From Peptococcaceae bacterium BRH_c8a (GTDB lineage: Bacteria > Bacillota > Desulfotomaculia > Desulfotomaculales > Desulfallaceae), in assembly GCA_000961575.1 (NCBI GenBank), contig LADP01000018.1:124001-188000 (forward strand): a DNA stretch of 64,000 nt, in the 5' to 3' direction. The position numbers and the translations under genes are program-made. Of the stretch, positions 32,912-40,887 are shown in pieces. Numbering within the stretch: the stretch's first letter is position 1; every line of letters begins with the position of its first letter. The notes under the pieces were generated by a model. That model did no database searches. It saw nothing but the letters and a program-made list of their open reading frames with translations, and had not been told where the DNA came from.

Positions 32912-33958
32912 ATGCGTATGTTTAAAAAATCAAGTGTTATTACGCTTATTATTTGTTTATTCTTGTTATCCATGGTAGTCGTAGGTTGTGGAGGCAAAGA
33001 GCAGTCCGGTGAGGAGCCCAGTAATTCTGAACCTGTAAACTTGTTGGCAAACTCAGTGTGGCCTGCGGAAAACCAATATGCCATTGCCCTGCAGGAATTT
33101 GCAGACAGAGCTGAAGCAGAAACAGACGGGAAAGTGGTAATCACTGTTAATAGCGGTGGAGCCCTTGGTTATAAAGGACCCGAGCTATTGAAGGCGGTTC
33201 GCGATAATCTGGTTCCAATAACTTCAATGGTTATAACCCAGGCTGAAGGAGACGAGAAGCTTTTTGGTGTTGTTTCCTTACCGTTTCTTACTCGGGACTA
33301 TGAAGAAGCCAAGTTGTTAAGTGATATTGCTCGCCCATATTTTGACCAGGCGAGTGAAGGGAAATGGAACCAGAAAATACTGTTTATGGCCCCCTGGCCT
33401 CCAGCCGCTCTATGGACCAAAAATCAGGTTGACGCTGTGGACGATATGAAAAATTTAAAGGTTCGTACTTATGATAAGAACGGTGCTCTTGTAGTAGAGT
33501 CCACTGGGGGTACCCCATATGCCCTTCCGTTTAGCGAAGTTTACTCTTCACTGGCTACAGGTACCATTGACTCGGTTATCACGTCGACACCCACAGCGGT
33601 AGACGGGAAGTTCTGGGAAGTCCTTGATTACCATGCGCCCATCAATATTACCTCAACCTTGGAACTATTTACCATTAACCTCGATGAATTCAATAAACTT
33701 GACCAAGAAACTCAAGATACACTAATGAAGATTAGCCAGGAAATAGAAGCTGATATGTGGAATAAAATTTCTGTGTATGAAGAAGAAAAGAAACAGCAAT
33801 GCAATGAAAACGGAATTACTACCGTCGAGCCCAGCGATGAATTTATGAGTAATTTATCTACTCTTACGGAAAGCATTCGGGCTAATTGGCTAGAAAATGA
33901 AGCCCCGCCTGAGGCTAAAGAAATTGTTGAGAAGTTCCTTACTGAAGTTGGTCGCTAG
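32912..33958 (+). CDS. dctP: TRAP transporter solute-binding protein (DctP family)
   Basis: A 348-residue lipoprotein: signal peptide with lipobox VVGC (Cys ~26) then a DctP binding domain with LLANSVWPAENQYAIALQEFADRAEAETDGKVVITVNSGGALGY, LPFLTRDYEEA and NLKVRTYDKNGALVVESTGGTPYALPFSEVYSSLATGTIDSVITS. The Arg in LKVRTYD is the usual carboxylate-binding residue. It captures an organic acid outside the membrane and hands it to DctQM. AGGAGG upstream of the ATG. Confidence 0.93.
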   Translation: MRMFKKSSVITLIICLFLLSMVVVGCGGKEQSGEEPSNSEPVNLLANSVWPAENQYAIALQEFADRAEAETDGKVVITVNSGGALGYKGPELLKAVRDNLVPITSMVITQAEGDEKLFGVVSLPFLTRDYEEAKLLSDIARPYFDQASEGKWNQKILFMAPWPPAALWTKNQVDAVDDMKNLKVRTYDKNGALVVESTGGTPYALPFSEVYSSLATGTIDSVITSTPTAVDGKFWEVLDYHAPINITSTLELFTINLDEFNKLDQETQDTLMKISQEIEADMWNKISVYEEEKKQQCNENGITTVEPSDEFMSNLSTLTESIRANWLENEAPPEAKEIVEKFLTEVGR

Positions 33959-33991
33959 TAATTAAGTACCTTGGAGTAACCTAAATACCTC

Positions 33992-34030
33992 GGAGTAACC
34001 GCATAAATAGCAATATTTTGCGGTTACTCC
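33992..34030 (+). repeat. Stem-loop between dctP and dctQ
   Basis: GGAGTAACCGCA (33992-34003) pairs perfectly with TGCGGTTACTCC (34019-34030). An extra upstream copy of GGAGTAACC lies at 33973-33981. No strong T-run follows. Such structures after a binding-protein gene commonly stabilise its mRNA and lower expression of the membrane subunits. Confidence 0.75.
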
Positions 34031-34059
34031 ACTTTTCCCCCAAGAAAGGATAGTGAGAT

Positions 34060-34593
34060 ATGGAAAGGTTTGTTATTTTATGCGATCGCTTTTCCAAGGC
34101 TTGCGGTGCAATTGCAGGAGTTATGATGCTGATTGGTGTTACATTGACACTAAGCGAAGTCGTTCTGCGTACTTTTTTTGATAAGACGACTTATATTGCT
34201 GAAGAATATGCAGGTTACCTCATGGTAGGTTTAACCTTTCTTGCCCTAGCCTATACTCTCAAAGAGAAAGGTCACATTCGCATGACTTTTCTTCATTCGG
34301 TGGTTAAGGGGAAGGGTCGAATTTACCTTGATATCTATACATTTACTGTTGGCTTTGTGCTCTGTGCCGTCATCTTCTATACTACTAGTCAGTTTTTTTG
34401 GGACTCCTTGGTATCACAGTCCCAATCAATGAGTATTACCGCTACCTACCTTGCGATCCCTCAGTTCTTTATGCCTATGGGTATTCTTGTGTTGGCAATT
34501 CAATTTCTTGCTGAAATTGCCCGGTCAATTCTTCATCTACGTTTAGGAATTGTGGATGAACAGGATGTTGAATCCAGTATGTTGGGCCGCTGA
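34060..34593 (+). CDS. dctQ: TRAP transporter small permease (DctQ)
   Basis: A 177-residue protein with four membrane helices (IAGVMMLIGVTLTLSEVVLR, AGYLMVGLTFLALAYTLKEKGHIRM, LDIYTFTVGFVLCAVIFYTTS, MPMGILVLAIQFLAEIARS). The EEYAGYLMVGLTFLALAY and KGHIRM segments are typical of DctQ. It pairs with DctM. Confidence 0.9.
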   Translation: MERFVILCDRFSKACGAIAGVMMLIGVTLTLSEVVLRTFFDKTTYIAEEYAGYLMVGLTFLALAYTLKEKGHIRMTFLHSVVKGKGRIYLDIYTFTVGFVLCAVIFYTTSQFFWDSLVSQSQSMSITATYLAIPQFFMPMGILVLAIQFLAEIARSILHLRLGIVDEQDVESSMLGR

Positions 34594-34638
34594 GCTTTCA
34601 ATGGTAGATATGTCCCCAATTGAAGGAGGTAACTTGCC

Positions 34639-35940
34639 TTGGACGTTTTTACGAGCTCTTTTGTAATATTGGGCTTTCTGATCTTTTTTTTAGGAAGCAC
34701 TGTATGGATCGGTATATCTTTGTTTATTATTGGTATCCTGGCATTTATGTTCTTTACGGGCAGCCCGCCGCTCACGATTCTGTCTAATGTACTCTGGAAT
34801 AACGCAAGCAATTCCACCATGATCGCACTGCCGCTGTTCATCTTTATGGGAGAAATATTTTTTCGCAGCAATATATCCCAAAACCTTTTTAAAGGGCTTT
34901 CTCCCTGGTTGGAAATCATACCTGGCCGTCTTGTGCACGTTAATATTGTGGCCAGTGCTTTGTTTGCAGCCGTAAGCGGATCATCCGCTGCTACCACCGC
35001 TACCGTGGGAAAAATAACCATCCCTGAATTACTCAAGCGAAATTATAGTCGTTCGCTTAGCATTGGATCTTTGGCCGGAGCCGGTACCCTGGGGTTTCTC
35101 ATTCCCCCAAGCATGTTGATGATTGTTTATGGTATCGTTTCAAATGTCAGTATCGGAAAATTATTTGTTGGTGGTTTGATTCCCGGCTTCATGCTGGCTG
35201 TCGCTTTTTCCGGCTTTGTTTTTCTCAGATGTCTATTAGATCCTGAGCTTGCACCGCGAGGAGATCACAAATATACCTGGAATGAACGCATTAAAGCTAT
35301 TCCACTGGTGCTTCCGGTAATTATCCTGATTATCATGGTGCTGGGAAGCCTTTATGCGGGTTGGGCTACTCCCACCGAAGCAGCTAGCGTTGGCGTACTC
35401 GGGTCTCTTTTATTCGCAGTAATATCCCGTAGCATAGACTTAAAATCATTTTGGGAGGCAGTTCTTTCATCAATGAGGACAAGTTGTATGATCATGTTGA
35501 TCGTATGCGGTGCTTCATTTTTGTCAGTGGCAGTGGGCTATATTGGTATCCCGGCCCAACTTACCGAGTTCGTAGGCACTCTGGGGTTATCCAAATATGC
35601 CTTGATTGCAATCTTGACTATCTTGTATATTTTGCTGGGCTGTATGCTGGACGGGTTTTCTATAATCGTCATGAGCCTTCCGCTTGCTATGCCTCTAATC
35701 CTGGCGGCCGGGTTCGATCCCCTTTGGTTTGGCATATATCTTGTAATCATGATTGAGATATCTCAGATTACTCCTCCCATTGGATTTAATTTATTTGTTA
35801 TTAAAGGTCTTGTTAACGATGATATATTGACAATTGCCAAATACGCATTACCTTCCTTTTTATTAATGCTTGTAATTGCTGCGATTATTACTATTTACCC
35901 CAATATTGTGCTTGTATTACCAAATTATATGATTAAATAG
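34639..35940 (+). CDS. dctM: TRAP transporter large permease (DctM)
   Basis: A 433-residue membrane protein of the DctM family with about 12 hydrophobic segments: LPLFIFMGEIFFRSNIS, GRLVHVNIVASALFAAVSGSSAATTATVGKITIPEL, GSLAGAGTLGFLIPPSMLMIVYGIVS and ISQITPPIGFNLFVIKGL. It drives substrate uptake with the sodium or proton gradient. TTG start with GAAGGAGG upstream. Confidence 0.92.
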   Translation: MDVFTSSFVILGFLIFFLGSTVWIGISLFIIGILAFMFFTGSPPLTILSNVLWNNASNSTMIALPLFIFMGEIFFRSNISQNLFKGLSPWLEIIPGRLVHVNIVASALFAAVSGSSAATTATVGKITIPELLKRNYSRSLSIGSLAGAGTLGFLIPPSMLMIVYGIVSNVSIGKLFVGGLIPGFMLAVAFSGFVFLRCLLDPELAPRGDHKYTWNERIKAIPLVLPVIILIIMVLGSLYAGWATPTEAASVGVLGSLLFAVISRSIDLKSFWEAVLSSMRTSCMIMLIVCGASFLSVAVGYIGIPAQLTEFVGTLGLSKYALIAILTILYILLGCMLDGFSIIVMSLPLAMPLILAAGFDPLWFGIYLVIMIEISQITPPIGFNLFVIKGLVNDDILTIAKYALPSFLLMLVIAAIITIYPNIVLVLPNYMIK

Positions 35941-35984
35941 CCTAAGAAAAATATTATCCTTGTTTAAATGAGGAGAAGCATACT

Positions 35985-37880
35985 ATGCCCTATGGTTGGT
36001 CAGGAAAAATACTATATATAAACTTGTCTGATCAAATATTCTATACAGAGAATACAGCCAACTATAAAGAATTTATTGGTGGACGTGGGATAAACCAGTG
36101 GCTACTTTTTAAATTGCTAAACAATGATATAGATCCCCTGGCCCCTGAAAGCACTATCATTTTGGGTGCGGGCCCTTTTGTCGGCACATTAGTACCGGGA
36201 GCCAACAGGTTATCGGTAGATTTTAAGAATGTAATTAACAAAGGTGTGGGATCTGGCAACTGTGGTGGTCAATTTGCTGCAGAAATGAAGTTTGCGGGGT
36301 ACGATCATATAGTTATCTATGGCCAAGCGGAACAGCCCGTTTATATTTATGTTATAAACGATAGGGTGTATTTTAGAGCTGCTTCGTCCTTGTGGGGTAA
36401 AAACACCTGGGAAACAGAAAATATGATCAAACAGCGTGAAAGTGAACAAGATTTAAAGACCCTGACTATTGGAGTTGGGGGTGAACACCTGGTAAAATAT
36501 TCTTGTCTCATCGGCGATAGAGGTAGGGCTGTGGGGTATGGCGGCAGCGGTGCCGTATTTGGTAGCAAAAAGCTGAAAGCTATTGCCGTTAGAGGCACAT
36601 TGCCTGTAAAAATATATAATCCAGAAGGTTTTATTGATAAACTGAAAAGATTTAATCAAAAAATAGAGCATAGCGCTCACGTTGCCATGCACCGTCAAGG
36701 CGGTACTCTTTTAGCTTACCTGAGCCCTGGTCAAGACAGACCCCATGGGGTAAAGAACATGTCGGATGATTTTTGGGGTAATGAAGCAATCTATGATGTA
36801 AATAGGGAAAGATTCGACAGGTATCTTAAACGCAGGCACTCATGCTTTAGTTGTCCCGTTTATTGCAGTGGTATTTATGAAGTAAAGGGGTTTAAATGTG
36901 AGGGTGTCCAGGCCAATACCCTCAGGGCATTTGGCTCTAATTTGGACTTGCGATCCCCCCGGGCAATACTACAAGCAAATGCATTGGCCAACCTGTACGG
37001 GTTGGATGTTGATCAAACCTCAGCAGTTATAAGTTGGGCTACGGAATGTTTCGAAAACGGGATCATAAATGAAAGTGATACCGGCGGTATTCAGCTTAAC
37101 TGGGGAAATGGCGACAGCTTATTAAAGATGATTAAGAATATTGCATTTCGCAATGGCTTTGGCAATACCCTTGCCGAAGGAGTCCATGAAGCTTCCAGAA
37201 TTGTAGGCAGGGGGTCGGATAGATATACTGTTTTAGTTAAAAAGAATAGTATTATGGAAGCAGCCATGCGCTGCGCACGGGCTTGGGCGTTGGGTGTTGT
37301 AACGAGCACCAAGGGAGCCGGGCACTTAAGAGGGGCGCCTGCTATTGAAATGAAAAATATACCTCCGGAGGTAAGCTTAAAATTATTTGGCCTTGATGAT
37401 ATTTCAGACCCCGGGGTTTACAAAAATAAAGCCAAACTTGTTACTTGGCAAGAGTCTTATAAAGGCATTATAGATAGCATGGGTATTTGTGCATTAATTA
37501 CAATGTGGATGGATACAAATCTTTATACACTAGAGGATGTCGCTGACTTTTATCGACTCGTTACAGGTGAAAAATTTTCACCTGAGGAACTTATGACAAC
37601 AGGTGAAAGAATCCAAAACATAGAAAGAGCCTTTAACCTGCTGCATGCGGGGTTTGACCGAAAAGATGATATACCTCCTGATAAATTTGTTAATATACCT
37701 GTTAGTGATGGAAAATTTAAAGGAGACAAAATAAATCTTGATCAGTGGAACGTTATGTTAGATGAGTATTACTCTTGCCATAATTGGGATATTAAAACAG
37801 GGCTTCCTACCAAAGAGATTTTAAAAAAATTGGGTTTACAAGAGATTATTGAATCATTGCAAAAAAGCCGATTAATGTAA
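35985..37880 (+). CDS. Aldehyde ferredoxin oxidoreductase family protein
   Basis: A 631-residue tungsto/molybdo-pterin enzyme of the AOR family: YGWSGKILYINLSD and GGRGINQWLLF at the N-terminus, pterin-contact stretch ANRLSVDFKNVINKGVGSGNCGGQFAAEMKFAGYDHIVI, and the [4Fe-4S] cysteines C-x2-C-x3-C in CFSCPVYC (~286-293) with the fourth Cys near 502 (MGICALI). It oxidises an aldehyde to the acid and reduces ferredoxin. A dedicated small ferredoxin follows after 12 bases, so electrons probably leave through it. AGGAGAAG upstream of the ATG. Confidence 0.9.
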   Translation: MPYGWSGKILYINLSDQIFYTENTANYKEFIGGRGINQWLLFKLLNNDIDPLAPESTIILGAGPFVGTLVPGANRLSVDFKNVINKGVGSGNCGGQFAAEMKFAGYDHIVIYGQAEQPVYIYVINDRVYFRAASSLWGKNTWETENMIKQRESEQDLKTLTIGVGGEHLVKYSCLIGDRGRAVGYGGSGAVFGSKKLKAIAVRGTLPVKIYNPEGFIDKLKRFNQKIEHSAHVAMHRQGGTLLAYLSPGQDRPHGVKNMSDDFWGNEAIYDVNRERFDRYLKRRHSCFSCPVYCSGIYEVKGFKCEGVQANTLRAFGSNLDLRSPRAILQANALANLYGLDVDQTSAVISWATECFENGIINESDTGGIQLNWGNGDSLLKMIKNIAFRNGFGNTLAEGVHEASRIVGRGSDRYTVLVKKNSIMEAAMRCARAWALGVVTSTKGAGHLRGAPAIEMKNIPPEVSLKLFGLDDISDPGVYKNKAKLVTWQESYKGIIDSMGICALITMWMDTNLYTLEDVADFYRLVTGEKFSPEELMTTGERIQNIERAFNLLHAGFDRKDDIPPDKFVNIPVSDGKFKGDKINLDQWNVMLDEYYSCHNWDIKTGLPTKEILKKLGLQEIIESLQKSRLM

Positions 37881-37892
37881 GGGAGTTACCTG

Positions 37893-38132
37893 ATGAAGGC
37901 GCAGATAGTGATTGATAAAAATAAGTGTGTAGGGTGCCGTACTTGTGAATTGTCCTGTTCTTTTCAAAAAAACAAAGATTTTAACCCTGTTAATTCAAAT
38001 ATAAAAATATATCTTGATGATGACGGTAATTTGGAAATAAAGGTAAATCTTCAATGTGACTGTAGCTACGCGCTTCTACCCTTATGCGTTGAGCTATGTC
38101 CCTTGAAAGCTATGTCCCTTGAAAGCTATTAA
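37893..38132 (+). CDS. Small two-cluster ferredoxin paired with AOR
   Basis: A 79-residue protein with eight cysteines: C12-x2-C15-x2-C18-x3-C22 and C55-x-C57-x7-C65-x3-C69. The first motif and the final CVELCPLKAM are typical of bacterial ferredoxins, but the C-x-C-x7-C spacing in the second set is atypical. It is the likely electron acceptor of the AOR upstream. GGGAG precedes the ATG. Confidence 0.85.
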   Translation: MKAQIVIDKNKCVGCRTCELSCSFQKNKDFNPVNSNIKIYLDDDGNLEIKVNLQCDCSYALLPLCVELCPLKAMSLESY

Positions 38133-38195
38133 ATATAGGCCTGCTTAAAACACGTTTGTATTTAGAATAAATGTTCATGTTAAGGAGTGTTTTTT

Positions 38196-39386
38196 TTGAA
38201 TAAAGGTAAAGACAAAATGGAAACCACAATTATCCACCATGCTGAGAATAAAGGGGATTTCTGGGATTCCATCGTGCCACCTATTTTTGAAACGGTTAAT
38301 TTTTATTTTCACGATACCAAGGAAGCGGAAGATTACTTTTCCGGGAACCTGCCTGAAAAATATTATTACACACGGGGCCTTAACCCAACAGTTCATTTAT
38401 TAGAGAAAAAAATAGCAGCCATTGAAGGGACTCCGGCATGTAAGTGTTTTGGTTCCGGAATGGCAGCTGTAAGCGCTGCTATAATGGCTAATGTCCAGGC
38501 GGGCGATCATATTATCAGTATAGCTGGTATTTATAAAAACGCTTACCGTTTTCTTAATGAGGTAGCAATTCGATTTGGAGTCGAAGTTACTTTTGTAGAT
38601 GGAAATTGCATTGCTGATTTTGAAGCGGCCTGTAAATCAAATACAAAAGTTATTTATTTAGAAAGCCCTTCCAGCACCAATCATTCGCTGCAAGATCTTA
38701 CTGCTGTGGCGGAGTTTGCCAAGCAAAAAAAAATAACTACCATTATTGATAACGCCATGGCCACACCTTATAACCAGCGTCCTTATGGGCTTGGCATCGA
38801 CTTAATTATTCATTCAGCAACCAAGTATATCAACGGTCATGGAGATGTATTAGCCGGGGCTATATGCGGTAGCGAGCAGGCTATCAAGGAGTTACTCTCC
38901 AGGGAGCATGCTCTTTTTGGGGGCATTTTAGGGCCTTTTGAAGCCTGGCTTGTTTTACGTGGTTTGCGAACCTTTGCTGTGCGGATGAATCATTATAACC
39001 AAGTGGGGTTGGAAATAGCGAGCTACCTGGAAGAACACCCCAAAGTTAACAGGGTGTATTACCCTATGTTGCCTTCACATCCCCAACATGAGCTGGCTAA
39101 GAGGCAAATGAGTGGTGGGAGCTCCTTATTGACTGTGGAATTAAAGGCAGGGAAAAAAGGTGCGCTAACATTTATGGATAGTCTAAAACTTTTCAGAAAT
39201 GCGGCTAGTTGGGGTAGTTTTGAAAGCCTCGCTTGGTATCCTTTAACGGGGGTAGGCGCAAATAGTAATAATTATGAATGGTTAAAGTTGCGTGGCCTTA
39301 ACGAGTCTATGGTCAGGTTAGCTATAGGAATGGAAGACGTTAATGACATTAAAGAGGATATTGAGTCAGCTTTACAGAAATGTTAG
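38196..39386 (+). CDS. Cys/Met metabolism PLP-dependent lyase
   Basis: A 396-residue fold-type I enzyme of the cystathionine/methionine gamma-lyase family: YYYTRGLNPTVHLLEKKIAAIEGTPACKCFGSGMAAVSAA, YLESPSSTNHSLQDL, IDNAMATPYNQRP and the PLP lysine in IHSATKYINGHGDVLAGAI. It probably eliminates a thiol or other group from a sulfur amino acid to yield a 2-oxoacid and ammonium; the exact substrate is not readable. TTG at 38196 with AAGGAG eight bases upstream is preferred to the earlier GTG. Confidence 0.88.
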   Translation: MNKGKDKMETTIIHHAENKGDFWDSIVPPIFETVNFYFHDTKEAEDYFSGNLPEKYYYTRGLNPTVHLLEKKIAAIEGTPACKCFGSGMAAVSAAIMANVQAGDHIISIAGIYKNAYRFLNEVAIRFGVEVTFVDGNCIADFEAACKSNTKVIYLESPSSTNHSLQDLTAVAEFAKQKKITTIIDNAMATPYNQRPYGLGIDLIIHSATKYINGHGDVLAGAICGSEQAIKELLSREHALFGGILGPFEAWLVLRGLRTFAVRMNHYNQVGLEIASYLEEHPKVNRVYYPMLPSHPQHELAKRQMSGGSSLLTVELKAGKKGALTFMDSLKLFRNAASWGSFESLAWYPLTGVGANSNNYEWLKLRGLNESMVRLAIGMEDVNDIKEDIESALQKC

Positions 39387-39473
39387 GGCCAGCATATGTA
39401 ACACGCTTATTTTTACGATAACCTAAAAAAAACTTGAGGTTTAGGTTTAAACACCACGAGGGCTGGTTTTAAA

Positions 39474-40811
39474 GTGAATGAATTAAAACAAAATATTGAT
39501 GAACAGAAAACCCATGAAGCTAATTATAATAGACGAATCAGGGTTAGACGCGCTATTATTTTTCTGGTGTTAAATATTGCGTATTTAACAGTATATTTCC
39601 ATCGCGTATCGCCTGCGGTAATTGTAAATGATATTTTTGTATTGTTTAATGTTAAAGATGCGGCAGTAGTTGGCAGCCTAGCTGCGGTTTATTTTTACGT
39701 TTACTTTCTCATGCAGATTCCAGCTGGTCTATTAGCCGATTTGTTGGGACCCCGGAAGATAATTTTTGCTGGCATGTTGGTATCTGGTATCGGATCTATT
39801 TGGTTTGGTTTAACCAGCTCCCTATCGGGTTTGTTTGTGGCTAGGTTTTTGATAGGCTTAGGTGTTTCGGTAATTTTTATATCCTTAATAAGGGTATACT
39901 CAACGTGGTTCAAACCGCGCGAATTCGGAACAGTGATTGGTTTAAGCGTCTTTATAGGTAATTTAGGGGCGATTATTGCTGCTACGCCGTTGGCAGCAAT
40001 GATCGCTGCTTTTGGTTTACGCTATACGTTTGTGTTGGTGGGGCTTTTTTCCCTGGCTGTGGCATTGCTTGCTTGGTTTGTCGTACGTGATGATCCACAA
40101 GAATTACTGGTTCCCAAGCATGGTTATGCAAAAGAAGATAAGCGAGTTGCGATGTCGTTATCTACTATGGGCAGTGAAATTTATAAAGTGGTTTATAACC
40201 GGTATGTTTGGCATGCTTTTGCCAGCGCCTTTTGTGTTTATGGACCTTTTATGGCTATAGCAGGTATATGGGGTGTACCTTATCTGATGCAGGTTTACGG
40301 TATGGATCGGAGTACGGCCGCTACATTTATGATCATATCAACAATAGGTGTGATGTTTGGTTCATTTGCTATTGGTTTTATCTCTGATCGGTTATTTTCC
40401 AGGAAAAAACCGTATCTTGCTTTTGTAATCGGAAACGCTATGGTTTGGGCAGCACTGGTCTTTTGGAATGATGGAGCCCCCCCGCATAATAGTTTGTTTA
40501 TAATTTTTTTCTTGTTGGGTGTATTTGGTAATACAGGCATGGTATCGACAATAATGGTTAAAGAGTACAACCCTCCGGCCGTTGCCGGATTAGCGTCGGG
40601 CATTGGTAATATAGGTGCCTTTGTTGGTTCAGCGTTAATGCAACCTTTTTTAGGATATCTATTGGATAGAAAATGGGATGGAGCTATTGTCGAAGGGATC
40701 AAGTTTTACCCATTACAGGCCTTTCAATATGCGTTCGGAGCATGTTTTATTTTTAGCTGTCTGGCGATAGTTAATGTTTTTCTATTGCGGGAAAGCTTTA
40801 AGAAGGAATAG
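39474..40811 (+). CDS. MFS transporter, first of tandem pair
   Basis: A 445-residue carrier with about 12 membrane helices. AIIFLVLNIAYLTVYFHRVSPAVI opens it, LLADLLGPRKIIFAGM is the loop 2-3 MFS motif, and LASGIGNIGAFVGSALMQPFLGYLLD is near the end. It resembles organic-anion MFS carriers; direction and substrate are unknown. GTG start with GAGGG some distance upstream. It shares many positions with the next gene, so the two are an old tandem duplication. Confidence 0.87.
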   Translation: MNELKQNIDEQKTHEANYNRRIRVRRAIIFLVLNIAYLTVYFHRVSPAVIVNDIFVLFNVKDAAVVGSLAAVYFYVYFLMQIPAGLLADLLGPRKIIFAGMLVSGIGSIWFGLTSSLSGLFVARFLIGLGVSVIFISLIRVYSTWFKPREFGTVIGLSVFIGNLGAIIAATPLAAMIAAFGLRYTFVLVGLFSLAVALLAWFVVRDDPQELLVPKHGYAKEDKRVAMSLSTMGSEIYKVVYNRYVWHAFASAFCVYGPFMAIAGIWGVPYLMQVYGMDRSTAATFMIISTIGVMFGSFAIGFISDRLFSRKKPYLAFVIGNAMVWAALVFWNDGAPPHNSLFIIFFLLGVFGNTGMVSTIMVKEYNPPAVAGLASGIGNIGAFVGSALMQPFLGYLLDRKWDGAIVEGIKFYPLQAFQYAFGACFIFSCLAIVNVFLLRESFKKE

Positions 40812-40887
40812 AGTATGTAGCATCTATAACGTTTTACAGCACAGGCCTTATTATCCATTATGGGGGCTTCTGTTTGGAGGAATAAGT

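Noticed and set aside
40774-40887. N-terminal extension of the second MFS gene overlapping the first
   Set aside because: ATG 40888 has a GGAGG site and matches the usual MFS start; the extension is not hydrophobic in the expected way.
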